DNA of 35,693 nucleotides, from contig JBJECY010000087.1 in the NCBI GenBank assembly GCA_051871515.1, positions 1-35,693 of the forward strand, given 5' to 3'. The position numbers and the translations under genes were made by a program. This document shows positions 26,129 to 34,619 of the stretch, piece after piece (the stretch's first letter is position 1; each line of letters opens with the position of its first letter). The notes under the pieces are model-generated. The model was not told where the DNA came from and did not search any database. It worked only from the letters and a program-made list of their open reading frames with translations. This DNA is from SFTJ01 sp051871515 (GTDB taxonomy: Bacteria > Bacteroidota > Bacteroidia > Bacteroidales > Muribaculaceae).

Positions 26129-28420
26129 TTAAGGTGTCACGGTGATGCGGCGGGTGATGCGTATGTCGTCGCTTGCGCTGCCAATCTGCAACTCAAACTC
26201 GCCCGGTTCAACCACGCGGCGCATCTCGCGATTATACAGCGCCAAGTCAGCCACAGGGATGGCAAGGCGCACCGTGCGCACTTCGCCGGCTGCCAAATTG
26301 ACTTTGGCAAATGCTTTAAGCTGCTTCACCGGTGTAACCACACTCGACACCACATCGCGCACATACACCTGCACCACCTCTTTGCCCTCGCGCTTACCGG
26401 CATTGCGCAGTTTCACGTCAATGGCAATGGTGTCGGCATCAGTATATTGGTCCTTATTTACCGTGGCATCGTCATAGGCAAATTGGGTGTAACTCAGTCC
26501 GCGGCCAAAAGCCCAAAGCGCCTCGGGCGACGAGAACACATAGTCCTGACCGGGGCGGTCAACATCGCCGGGATTATGATAGAAACCCTTGTCGGTGGGC
26601 AAATGGTTATAGTAGCAAGGCAAATGCCCGGTGCTTTTTGGGAATGAATAATTGAGCTTGCCCGAGGGATTCACCTTGCCCAAAATCACGTCGGCAAGCG
26701 CATTGCCGCCCTCTTCGCCCGGATACCATTGCACAATCACGCCATTAACATTGTCCTTCACCCATTTCAGCGCAAACGGACGGCCCGAGAGCAGCACCAC
26801 AATCACCGGTTTGCCGGTGGCATGCACCGCCTCAATGAGTTGCTGTTGCACACCGCACAGCTCCAACGAATTGAGGTCGTAGCCCTCGCCGCAAGTCGAG
26901 CCTTTGTATTCACGCGCCAGCGAAGCACTTTGCGTGCCCACCACCACTATGCTCAAATCGCTTTTCTGGGCAGCCTCAACAGCCTCGGCAAAGCCTTCAC
27001 GGTTCTGGGTGGTGAGGTCGCATCCGCGGGCATAGCGCACAGCAACTTTGTCACCAAGCCGCGCCTGCATGGCTTGCAGCAAGGTGATGCCGTGGTCGTT
27101 GCTGCGAGTCCATGAATAGTCGCCAAACTGCACTTGGTCGGCATTAGGGCCAATCAAGGCTATTGACTGCAGCGCATCGGCGTTGAGCGGAAGGATATTA
27201 TCTTTATTCTCGAGCAGCACAATCGACTCGTTGGCAATGTCGCGAGCAAGACTCACATTATTATTAGTGTGCACATTGCTGCTATAGTTTTTCAGCGTCG
27301 GCATAGGGTTATCAAAAAGTCCCATACTGAATTTCACTCGCAATATTCGGCTCACAGCCAAGTCAATAAGGTCCTCACCAATCACGCCCTCACGCACCAA
27401 GCGAGGCAACTCGCTGTAACAGTTGTCGGCAGCCTCGGCATCAAGTCCTGCCCTGAGCGCCTGTTCGGCAGCCTCGGCATTGTTGGCGGCGGTGTGATGG
27501 AAATAATTGAGCATGCCAATGGCGCTCCAATCAGAATACACAAACCCCTTAAAGCCCCATTGATTGCGCAACAACTCGGTGAGCAGAAAGTGCGAGCCCG
27601 AGTTTGGAATGCCGTTCCAAGAGTCGTAGCTCGACATCACAGCCCACGGCTTCGCGGTTTTTATCACATATTCAAATGTTGACATATAGATGCCCAGCAA
27701 ATCGCGTTCGCCACACGACACCGACGCCAAATTAAGTCCGCCCTGCGGGCAGCCGTGAGCGCCAAAGTGCTTGAGCATGGGCGAGATGCCGCCGGCAAGA
27801 TAGCTCTGCACCTGCGGCGCAGCCATACGCGAGATGAGGTGAGGGTCTTCGCCCAAGCACTCCTCCACACGTCCCCAACGAGGGTCGCGGCACACGTCAA
27901 CGATAGGAGCCAACGTCTGCGTGATGCCCTGTGCCTTTAGCTCGGCAGCCGTGGCTTCAGCCATCTGGCTCGCCAAACGGGTATTCCATGTGCTGCCCAA
28001 GGCTATGGCTTGCGGAAAAATGGTTGAGCCGTCTTGCACCGAGCCGTGGAGCGACTCCGACGAGGTGAACACCGGGATGCCAAGGCGCGTTTTGCCGCGC
28101 ATATATTGCTGAATCTCAGCCATCCATTGACAGCACTGCTCGCCACTCCAAGTGATGCCCTCAACAAAGCCCACGCCCGCAGTGCCCACCGCCTGAGCAA
28201 GTTTTTCCTTATCCAAGCGGCCGTCGGTCATAATCTGATTGTGGTGCAGGTGGCGCATCTGAGCCACTTTCTCGTCGAGAGTCATGCGACTGAGCAAATC
28301 GGCCACTCGCTCGTCAACACTGGCTTTCACATCCTGGTATTTAGGTTTCTCGGCAGCCGAGGCGCTGCCAAAAACAGTGCAAAACAGCACTATAACAGTC
28401 AAAAAGGAGTATTTACACAT
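26129..28420 (-). CDS. bglX: Secreted GH3 beta-glucosidase (BglX-like)
   Basis: Retaining glycosidase, probably acting on beta-linked gluco-oligosaccharides in the periplasm. The start at 28420 opens a signal peptide (MCKYSFLTVIVLFCTVFGSASA); the longer frame to 28519 would cross the promoter. The 763-residue protein has the GH3 barrel with RLGIPVFTSSESLHG, KHFGAHG (217-223), and the nucleophile D297 in VYSDWSAIG, then the alpha/beta sandwich domain (SIALIGPNADQVQFGDYSW) and a C-terminal fibronectin III-like domain (VKLRNAGKREGKEVVQVYV). Size and order match BglX. Xylosidase or other specificities occur in the family and cannot be ruled out. It is a single gene in divergent orientation to sdhC. 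Confidence 0.94.
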   Translation of the reverse strand: MCKYSFLTVIVLFCTVFGSASAAEKPKYQDVKASVDERVADLLSRMTLDEKVAQMRHLHHNQIMTDGRLDKEKLAQAVGTAGVGFVEGITWSGEQCCQWMAEIQQYMRGKTRLGIPVFTSSESLHGSVQDGSTIFPQAIALGSTWNTRLASQMAEATAAELKAQGITQTLAPIVDVCRDPRWGRVEECLGEDPHLISRMAAPQVQSYLAGGISPMLKHFGAHGCPQGGLNLASVSCGERDLLGIYMSTFEYVIKTAKPWAVMSSYDSWNGIPNSGSHFLLTELLRNQWGFKGFVYSDWSAIGMLNYFHHTAANNAEAAEQALRAGLDAEAADNCYSELPRLVREGVIGEDLIDLAVSRILRVKFSMGLFDNPMPTLKNYSSNVHTNNNVSLARDIANESIVLLENKDNILPLNADALQSIALIGPNADQVQFGDYSWTRSNDHGITLLQAMQARLGDKVAVRYARGCDLTTQNREGFAEAVEAAQKSDLSIVVVGTQSASLAREYKGSTCGEGYDLNSLELCGVQQQLIEAVHATGKPVIVVLLSGRPFALKWVKDNVNGVIVQWYPGEEGGNALADVILGKVNPSGKLNYSFPKSTGHLPCYYNHLPTDKGFYHNPGDVDRPGQDYVFSSPEALWAFGRGLSYTQFAYDDATVNKDQYTDADTIAIDVKLRNAGKREGKEVVQVYVRDVVSSVVTPVKQLKAFAKVNLAAGEVRTVRLAIPVADLALYNREMRRVVEPGEFELQIGSASDDIRITRRITVTP

Positions 28421-28451
28421 TTCGCAAAAAATATTTTTCTGGTTCAAAGGA

Positions 28452-28459
28452 CAAAGATA
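28452..28459 (-). promoter_or_regulatory. -7 box of the GH3 gene
   Basis: TATCTTTG on the minus strand, about 32 nt upstream of the chosen start codon. It lies inside the longer open frame and so supports the internal start. Confidence 0.5.
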
Positions 28460-28588
28460 AACATAAACTGCCAACAAAAGTGCATTTGCAGGCACAAAAG
28501 CACCACGGCAATGCGGCATATAGCCCCAAAGAATGCCAAAATATGTTTATAAACATAGAATTTTATTATAGAATTTTTTCGCCAATTG

Positions 28589-28619
28589 TTGCTAAAGAGA
28601 GTAAATATCGGTAAATTTG
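28589..28619 (+). promoter_or_regulatory. Promoter of sdhCAB
   Basis: TTG (28589-28591), a 20-nt spacer and TAAATTTG (28612-28619), about 63 nt before the sdhC start codon. Confidence 0.65.
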
Positions 28620-28681
28620 CAAAGCATAATGGCGACTACAAAACAATTAACTAAATTAATAACTTAATTCTCAACACAACT

Positions 28682-29698
28682 ATGTGGTTAACAAAATCTT
28701 CTATAGGAAGAAAGACCGTGATGTCGATAACCGGTATCGCGCTTATCCTATTCTTAACATTCCACGTGCTGATGAATGCAGTAGCAATCTTCTGTCCTGA
28801 GGGCTACAACAAGATTTGCGGTATTCTCGGCGCCAACTGGTATGCAGTAGCAGCTACACTTGGTTTGGCGGCTCTGTTTGTGATTCACATCATCTATGCG
28901 TTCTGGCTCACTTGGCAAAACAAGAAGGCCCGCGGCAACGATGCTTATGCTATTACTTCACGTCCAAAATCAGTTGAATGGGCATCTCAAAACATGCTTG
29001 CCCTTGGCGTGGTGATTGCGTGCTTCACTGTGCTGCACCTCTATCAATTCTGGGGCCGCATGATGCTTGCCGAGCTGTTGCCTTGCCTCAACCTTGAGAC
29101 AGTGGTTACATGCCCAATGACAGGTGCTGAACACACCATCGCTGCAGCCGACGGCTGGGGTCAAATCATGTATCAATTTGGCGGTCCTCTTGGATGGGGC
29201 GTGCTGGTGATTTACCTCATTGGCTTTGGCGCACTCTGGTTCCACATGACTCACGGCTTCTGGAGCGCATTCCAAACCCTTGGCACCAACAACGACAATT
29301 GGTTGCCTCGCCTCAAAAAGACTGCTTGCGCATGGGCTACTATCGTTACCCTGCTCTTTGCCGTTGAAGCTGTTATCTTCACTCTCAAGGCTCATTGCCC
29401 CGACTGCCAAGGCGCACCGGCTCAAACCTATGAACTGAAGATTATGGAAAGAACCTGCCACCACCACGGTGAAGGTGTTTGCCCTGAAGCTCGTCCATGC
29501 CACCACGGCGAAGGCGCTTGCGCTGAAGGTCACAAATGCTGCAAGGGCGAAGGTGCTTGCCCTGAAGGTCCAAAATGCTGCAAGGGCGAGGGCGCTTGCC
29601 CTGAAGGCCCAAAATGCTGCAAAGGCGAGGGTCAAGAGTGCTGCAAGGACAAAGCTCCTGGCGACGGCGAAACTCCCGAGTGCTGCAAAGGCGAATAA
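28682..29698 (+). CDS. sdhC: Succinate dehydrogenase/fumarate reductase cytochrome b subunit with a Cys-rich tail
   Basis: Membrane anchor of the succinate:quinone oxidoreductase, dihaem type, as in Wolinella and Bacteroides fumarate reductase. Five membrane helices are visible at about 14-36, 55-77, 103-125, 168-190 and 213-236. Likely haem ligands are H28, H69, H119 and H188 or H191. The family is normally about 220-240 residues; here the frame runs to 338. The extra tail (237-338) holds 18 cysteines, most in four 13-residue units of the form GEGACPEGPKCCK (263-314), with His-rich variants in the first unit. The tail is in frame with no sign of frameshift. By helix count it would face the periplasm. 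Metal binding is the natural guess but unproven. Confidence 0.95.
   Translation: MWLTKSSIGRKTVMSITGIALILFLTFHVLMNAVAIFCPEGYNKICGILGANWYAVAATLGLAALFVIHIIYAFWLTWQNKKARGNDAYAITSRPKSVEWASQNMLALGVVIACFTVLHLYQFWGRMMLAELLPCLNLETVVTCPMTGAEHTIAAADGWGQIMYQFGGPLGWGVLVIYLIGFGALWFHMTHGFWSAFQTLGTNNDNWLPRLKKTACAWATIVTLLFAVEAVIFTLKAHCPDCQGAPAQTYELKIMERTCHHHGEGVCPEARPCHHGEGACAEGHKCCKGEGACPEGPKCCKGEGACPEGPKCCKGEGQECCKDKAPGDGETPECCKGE
29468..29623 (+). repeat. 39-bp tandem coding repeats in the 3' end of sdhC
   Basis: Four consecutive 39-bp units encode G-E-G-x-C-x-E-x-x-x-(C)-(C/H)-(C/H/K) 13-mers, and units three and four are nearly identical. A fifth, partial unit with CC pairs follows up to the stop codon at 29698. 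Confidence 0.9.
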
Positions 29699-29748
29699 CA
29701 ATAATGCTGAGTAAATAACCATTAAAGAATTTTTCAAAACCAACTATT

Positions 29749-31758
29749 ATGGAAGAAACAAAGACAAACGCTGCTCAGCCTGTAATCGATTCAAAGATTC
29801 CTGAAGGTCCAGTCGCTGAGAAGTGGACTAACTATAAAGCTCATCAAAAACTCGTTAACCCAGCCAACAAGCGTAAGCTCGACATCATCGTTGTGGGTAC
29901 CGGTCTGGCTGGTGCATCGGCAGCATCAACTCTTGCCGAAATGGGCTTCAACGTGCTCAATTTCTGCATCCAAGACTCACCTCGCCGCGCTCACTCAATC
30001 GCTGCACAAGGTGGTATCAATGCCGCTAAGAACTATCAGAACGACGGTGACTCAATTTACCGCCTCTTCTACGACACCGTGAAGGGTGGCGACTACCGCG
30101 CTCGCGAAGCCAACGTTTACCGTCTGGCTGAAGTGTCGAACAACATCATCGACCAATGTGTGGCTCAAGGCGTGCCTTTTGCCCGCGAATACGGCGGCAC
30201 ACTCGCTAACCGTTCTTTCGGTGGCGCTCAAGTAAGCCGTACTTTCTATGCCAAGGGTCAAACCGGTCAGCAACTTCTGCTTGGCGCTTACAGCTCGCTC
30301 AACCGCCAAATTCAAATGGGTAAGGTGAAGAGCTACAACCGCTATGAGATGCACGACGTGGTTCTCATTGACGGTCGCGCTCGCGGTATCATTGCCAAGA
30401 ACCTGGTTACCGGTAAGTTTGAACGCTTTGCCGCTCACGCAGTGGTTATTGCCACTGGCGGTTATGGCAACACTTACTTCCTGAGCACCAACGCTATGGC
30501 TTGCAACTGCTCGGCTGCAATTGCTTGCTATCGCAAAGGCGCTTATTTTGCTAACCCAGCTTACGTGCAAATTCACCCAACTTGTATTCCTCGCCACGGC
30601 GACAAGCAATCAAAGCTCACCCTTATGTCAGAATCGTTGCGTAACGACGGCCGCATCTGGGTACCTAAGAAGATTGAAGACGCCAAGGCATTGCAAGCAG
30701 GCACCAAGAAAGGCTCTGACATTCCTGAAGAAGACCGCGACTACTATCTGGAGCGCCGTTACCCAGCATTCGGTAACCTGGTGCCTCGCGACGTGGCTTC
30801 ACGTGCCGCTAAAGAGCGCTGCGACAAGGGCTTTGGCGTGAACAACACCGGCTTGGCAGTGTTCCTCGACTTCTCAGAGGCCATCAACCGCTTGGGCATT
30901 GACGTGGTTCGTCAACGCTATGGCAACCTCTTCGACATGTACGAAGAAATCACCGACGTTAACCCTGGCGAACTGGGCAACACCATCAACGGCGTGAAAT
31001 ACTACAACCCAATGATGATATTCCCAGCCATCCACTACACTATGGGCGGTATCTGGGTTGACTACGAACTGCAAACATCGGTTAAGGGCTTGTTTGCTAT
31101 TGGCGAATGTAACTTCTCAGACCACGGTGCAAACCGTCTGGGTGCATCAGCTCTTATGCAAGGTCTTGCCGACGGCTATTTCGTGCTGCCTTACACCATA
31201 CAAAACTACTTGAGCGACCAAATTCAGGTGCCTCACTTCTCAACCGACAGCAAAGAATTTGAAGAAGTTGAAAAGGCTTGCATCGCTGAGGAAGAACGCA
31301 TCATGAACATCAAGGGTACCAAGTCAGTTGACTCAATCCACAAGGAACTTGGTAACATCATGTGGGAATATGTTGGTATGGGCCGCACCAAAGAAGGTCT
31401 TGAAAAGGCCCTCATTGAGCTCAAACGCATCCGCAAGGAATTTGACACCGAACTGTTTGTTCCTGGCAAGGCTGGCGACGGCATGAACGTAGAGCTCGAC
31501 AAGGCATTCCGTTTGAAAGACTTTATCACTATGGGTGAACTTATCGCATACGATGCACTCAACCGCAACGAATCATGCGGTGGTCACTTCCGCGAAGAGT
31601 ATCAAACAGAGGAAGGCGAAGCCAAACGCGACGACAAGAACTACTTCTATGTATCTTGCTGGAACTATCAAGGCAACGACGACACCGCACCTCAACTCAT
31701 CAAGGAACCGCTCGAATACGAGGCTATCAAGGTTCAAACCCGTAACTATAAGTCATAA
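29749..31758 (+). CDS. sdhA: Succinate dehydrogenase/fumarate reductase flavoprotein subunit
   Basis: Catalytic FAD subunit interconverting fumarate and succinate. In anaerobic Bacteroidales the usual direction is fumarate to succinate (frdA function). The 669-residue protein has the FAD-binding dinucleotide fold VVGTGLAGASAA (48-59), the covalent-flavin histidine H82 in AHSIAAQGGINAAKNY, VIATGGYGNTYFLSTNA, the active-site segment HPTCIPRHGD, then IHYTMGGIWVDY and GANRLGASALMQGLADG, and the C-terminal NRNESCGGHFREEYQTEEG. Length and order fit the Wolinella/Bacteroides type. It lies 50 nt after sdhC and 27 nt before sdhB. The codon choice is strongly biased, as expected for an abundant enzyme. 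Confidence 0.98.
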   Translation: MEETKTNAAQPVIDSKIPEGPVAEKWTNYKAHQKLVNPANKRKLDIIVVGTGLAGASAASTLAEMGFNVLNFCIQDSPRRAHSIAAQGGINAAKNYQNDGDSIYRLFYDTVKGGDYRAREANVYRLAEVSNNIIDQCVAQGVPFAREYGGTLANRSFGGAQVSRTFYAKGQTGQQLLLGAYSSLNRQIQMGKVKSYNRYEMHDVVLIDGRARGIIAKNLVTGKFERFAAHAVVIATGGYGNTYFLSTNAMACNCSAAIACYRKGAYFANPAYVQIHPTCIPRHGDKQSKLTLMSESLRNDGRIWVPKKIEDAKALQAGTKKGSDIPEEDRDYYLERRYPAFGNLVPRDVASRAAKERCDKGFGVNNTGLAVFLDFSEAINRLGIDVVRQRYGNLFDMYEEITDVNPGELGNTINGVKYYNPMMIFPAIHYTMGGIWVDYELQTSVKGLFAIGECNFSDHGANRLGASALMQGLADGYFVLPYTIQNYLSDQIQVPHFSTDSKEFEEVEKACIAEEERIMNIKGTKSVDSIHKELGNIMWEYVGMGRTKEGLEKALIELKRIRKEFDTELFVPGKAGDGMNVELDKAFRLKDFITMGELIAYDALNRNESCGGHFREEYQTEEGEAKRDDKNYFYVSCWNYQGNDDTAPQLIKEPLEYEAIKVQTRNYKS

Positions 31759-31785
31759 TCAACTAATTAAGAAAACGCAATTCAA

Positions 31786-32535
31786 ATGGGAAATATGAAA
31801 GTAAATCTTAAGGTTTGGCGTCAAGCCGGCCCTAAGGAAAAAGGTGAATTCAAGACTTATTCGGTTGAAACTGACACCGAAACATCGTTCCTTGAAACCC
31901 TTGATATTCTTAACGAACAACTGGTTGAAAAGGGCGAAGAGCCTATAGTGTTTGACCACGACTGCCGCGAAGGTATCTGCGGTATGTGCTCGCTCTACAT
32001 CAACGGACACCCACACGGACCAGCAACAGGTGCCACCACTTGCCAACTCTATATGCGTAAGTTCCAAGACGGCGAAACCATCACCGTTGAGCCTTGGCGC
32101 TCGGCTGCATTCCCTGTAATCAAGGACTTGATGGTTGACCGCAACGCATTCGATAAGATTCAACAAGCTGGCGGTTACGTATCGTTCAACTGCGGCGGCG
32201 CTCAAGATGCCAACGCAATAGCTATTCCAAAGAGCATTGCCGACGAGGCTATGGACTCGGCAACTTGCATTGGCTGCGGTTGCTGCGTGGCTGCCTGCAA
32301 GAACGGTTCTGCTATGCTCTTCGTTTCAGCTAAGGTGAGCCAATTCGCTCTGCTGCCTCAAGGCAAGGCCGAAGCTGCTCGCCGTGCTAAAGCTATGGTG
32401 GCTAAGATGGACGAACTGGGATTTGGTAACTGCACCAACACCGGTGCTTGCGCTGCTGAATGTCCTAAGAACATCAGCCTGAGCAACATCGCTCGTCTCA
32501 ACCGCGAATACATCTGTGCTAAGATGAAAGACTAA
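31786..32535 (+). CDS. sdhB: Succinate dehydrogenase/fumarate reductase iron-sulfur subunit
   Basis: Electron-transfer subunit linking the cytochrome b haems to the flavin. The 249-residue protein has a plant-type [2Fe-2S] site with C60, C65, C68 and C86 (DHDCREGICGMCSLY, then TTCQL), and a C-terminal ferredoxin domain with CIGCGCCVAAC (161-171) and CTNTGACAAECPKNI (216-230) for the [4Fe-4S] and [3Fe-4S] clusters. The ATG at 31786 is used; an in-frame ATG three codons later is an alternative. It is the last gene of sdhCAB and is followed by a strong terminator. Confidence 0.98.
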   Translation: MGNMKVNLKVWRQAGPKEKGEFKTYSVETDTETSFLETLDILNEQLVEKGEEPIVFDHDCREGICGMCSLYINGHPHGPATGATTCQLYMRKFQDGETITVEPWRSAAFPVIKDLMVDRNAFDKIQQAGGYVSFNCGGAQDANAIAIPKSIADEAMDSATCIGCGCCVAACKNGSAMLFVSAKVSQFALLPQGKAEAARRAKAMVAKMDELGFGNCTNTGACAAECPKNISLSNIARLNREYICAKMKD

Positions 32536-32571
32536 GACCACATAGATAAACCATCTATCCCTATAACCCTG

Positions 32572-32607
32572 CAATCCCTGCCCTTCACGGCAGGGATTGT
32601 TTGTTTA
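32572..32607 (+). terminator. Terminator of sdhCAB
   Basis: Perfect 11-bp stem CAATCCCTGCC / GGCAGGGATTG with a CTTCAC loop, followed by TTTGTTT, about 36 nt after the sdhB stop codon. Between 32608 and 32808 I see no gene, only two copies of CACGGCTGAG (near 32647 and 32714). Confidence 0.9.
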
Positions 32608-32808
32608 TAATACCTTATTATATAATTATTTCAATCATCGGGCGGCACGGCTGAGCTGCACACCAATTTGCAAAACAGACACATTGACAACTGGGGCAGC
32701 ATCAGGCACACGCACGGCTGAGACAGACAACAGCAGCAAACACGCACGCATGCCCACGTTGGCACACGCAGCACACAATACATTCAACTAAAAATCAATT
32801 GATTATTG

Positions 32809-33444
32809 TCACTCCGCCGATTGATTGACGGTAATGGGAAATTCTTCGCCGGCGGCAGTGATTATGAGTTTGCCGCTACGCTTTGCGCCGGTGGTGTTGG
32901 CATCTACACTGACGGTGATGCCAGTGGTGCCGTGGCTACCGCTTTGCGGCGATGCGCTAAGCCACGATTCGGTGCTCGCAATGGTCCACGCCACATTGCT
33001 CTTCATCGCTATAACCGTATCGCCACCCTTAGCATCCACGTCAATCACATCTTTAGCCACAATCACTTGTGCCTTAGCCTCTTGACTGATGCTAACCAAT
33101 GCCTTTGTGGTGCCCATGGCAACGTAGATGGTGGTTGAGCGCGAGGTGTAATCGGGGTTTGCGCCTATTGTCACCGCCATGAGCGTGTTTCCGGCTGCGC
33201 CACTCGCAGGCGAAAACCCACACCACGACTGCTCGCTATGGGCAGTCCATGCCTTTGATGCGCGCACCTCAACGGTCTGCGAACCGCCTTGCGAGGTGAA
33301 ACTGAGCTGCGAGGCGTTCAGCTCAAGCACCGCAGGCTCATTACCATCGCCATTGCCCGTCAAATCGTGCTCGGTGCCCGGCGTCTTGCTGCATGAGCAA
33401 CACGCAAGCGCAAGCAAATACACGGCAATGGTAATGGTTCTCAT
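32809..33444 (-). CDS. BACON-domain lipoprotein
   Basis: A 211-residue surface or periplasmic protein with a short signal sequence (MRTITIAVYLLALACCSCSK). One of C15, C16 or C18 is probably lipidated; the cluster of cysteines makes the exact site uncertain. After a Gly/Asn linker come two tandem beta-sandwich domains of the BACON type, about 40-122 and 127-209. Each has the GG(S/D)xxV strand and the signature SWxxxSPxSG (SEQSWCGFSPASG and STESWLSASPQSG). BACON domains are widespread in Bacteroidetes glycan-handling proteins and may bind carbohydrate or mucin, but no enzyme domain is attached here. It is the last gene of a minus-strand group after the MBL-fold gene (68-nt gap). Confidence 0.88.
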   Translation of the reverse strand: MRTITIAVYLLALACCSCSKTPGTEHDLTGNGDGNEPAVLELNASQLSFTSQGGSQTVEVRASKAWTAHSEQSWCGFSPASGAAGNTLMAVTIGANPDYTSRSTTIYVAMGTTKALVSISQEAKAQVIVAKDVIDVDAKGGDTVIAMKSNVAWTIASTESWLSASPQSGSHGTTGITVSVDANTTGAKRSGKLIITAAGEEFPITVNQSAE

Positions 33445-33512
33445 GATGCCAATTTGTTTTTATGATTATATCCCCAAGTGCTCCACACGCACAAAAAGGG
33501 AAACAAGCGGGG

Positions 33513-34604
33513 TCAGTCAGTGAGCACAAACAGCGGTGAACAATCGTAGCGCGGCAAGGCATAAAGCTGCAAATCGCAATTACGCGTCTCAACCGAATAT
33601 GAGCAATCGCCCACGGTGACGCCTTTTTGTTCAAGATACTTATGCATGGTGGCAAGAGCAATCTGGGGCGTATTGTTGTCGTGGCTCAGGTGACACAGGA
33701 ACAAATAACGCAGATGCGGCCCGTAGATTTGAGCCACAAACTGGGCTGCTACCTCGTTGTCGAGGTGTCCGTCGTCGCGCCTGATGCGTTGTTTAAGGTA
33801 TTCGGGGTAAGGACCCTTATCGAGCATGGTGCGGTCGTAGTTGCTTTCAATCACCAGATAATTGGCTTGAGAAATGTAGAAAGCCGAACGGCTGTTCACC
33901 ATACCCATATCGGTGGCAATCACAAACTTCTCGTCACCCCACTCAATCATAAAGCCCATATTGTCGGTGCCGTCGTGCGAGGTGTCGAAAGCAGTGATGT
34001 TGAAGCCCGAAAGTTTAAACGGTATTTCCTTGAAGATGCGCTCCTGATAGTCCTTTATGCGTCGCGACACGCTGTGACGGCGCAAGAGGCCGTTCATAAC
34101 CCGCGGAGTGCAATAAAGCCTAATGTGCTTATATCGGCGCACAATGCTGTAAGCATGGCGAATGTGGTCGCCGTGGTCGTGAGTGAGCAGCACGCCGCCA
34201 ATCATCTCAGGTGTCACACCATTCTTAAGCAGCGATTTAAACACAAACTCGTCGTCAACGCCGGCATCAATAAGCAATCCGCCATCGTCGGTGCCCAGAT
34301 AAGAGCAATTGCCGCTGCTGCCGCTGCCAAAGCTCATAAACCGCAATTTGTTTTTGCCTGACGCCTTTTGCTGCAGCTCTTGCGATTCCTGCAGCTTTTG
34401 CAATTCTTGCTCAGGCATCTTCTCGGCGGGCTCGCGCTCAGGCAACACCAAGTCGATGTCGGGCAGCTCGTCGGCCTCATGGCTGATGTCCTTGGGCAAC
34501 TCATCGGCCTTAGGACTAATGTCCTTGGGCAGCTCGTCAGCATCAGGCTCAAAAAAGAACGATGCCTGACGCTCGTCGATTGATTTCCTTGATTTGCGTG
34601 CCAT
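33513..34604 (-). CDS. MBL-fold metallohydrolase (YycJ-like) with a repeat-containing N-terminal extension
   Basis: A 363-residue protein whose C-terminal 275 residues form a metallo-beta-lactamase fold. They begin LRFMSFGSGSSGNCSYLG, with the metal site H142-D-H144-G-D146-H147 in LLTHDHGDH, then FDTSHDGTDNMGFMI, VIATDMG and YLFLCHLSHDNN. This order resembles YycJ/WalJ-type hydrolases, some of which have nuclease activity; the substrate is not known here. The first 85 residues are an acidic extension with an 11-residue repeat (ADELPKDISPK, ADELPKDISHE, then ADELPDIDLV) and a Gln/Glu-rich helix, not part of the family core. An in-frame Met at residue 90 is too close to the core to be preferred. 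It starts 15 nt after the RsmI-like gene. Confidence 0.88.
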   Translation of the reverse strand: MARKSRKSIDERQASFFFEPDADELPKDISPKADELPKDISHEADELPDIDLVLPEREPAEKMPEQELQKLQESQELQQKASGKNKLRFMSFGSGSSGNCSYLGTDDGGLLIDAGVDDEFVFKSLLKNGVTPEMIGGVLLTHDHGDHIRHAYSIVRRYKHIRLYCTPRVMNGLLRRHSVSRRIKDYQERIFKEIPFKLSGFNITAFDTSHDGTDNMGFMIEWGDEKFVIATDMGMVNSRSAFYISQANYLVIESNYDRTMLDKGPYPEYLKQRIRRDDGHLDNEVAAQFVAQIYGPHLRYLFLCHLSHDNNTPQIALATMHKYLEQKGVTVGDCSYSVETRNCDLQLYALPRYDCSPLFVLTD

Positions 34605-34619
34605 TGTACTTTTTAATTT

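Noticed and set aside
29469..29714. A separate small gene encoding Ala/Lys-rich repeats overlapping the 3' end of sdhC
   Set aside because: It is another frame of the same 39-bp repeat; the sdhC frame continues without a break and has the same codon style as the rest of the gene.
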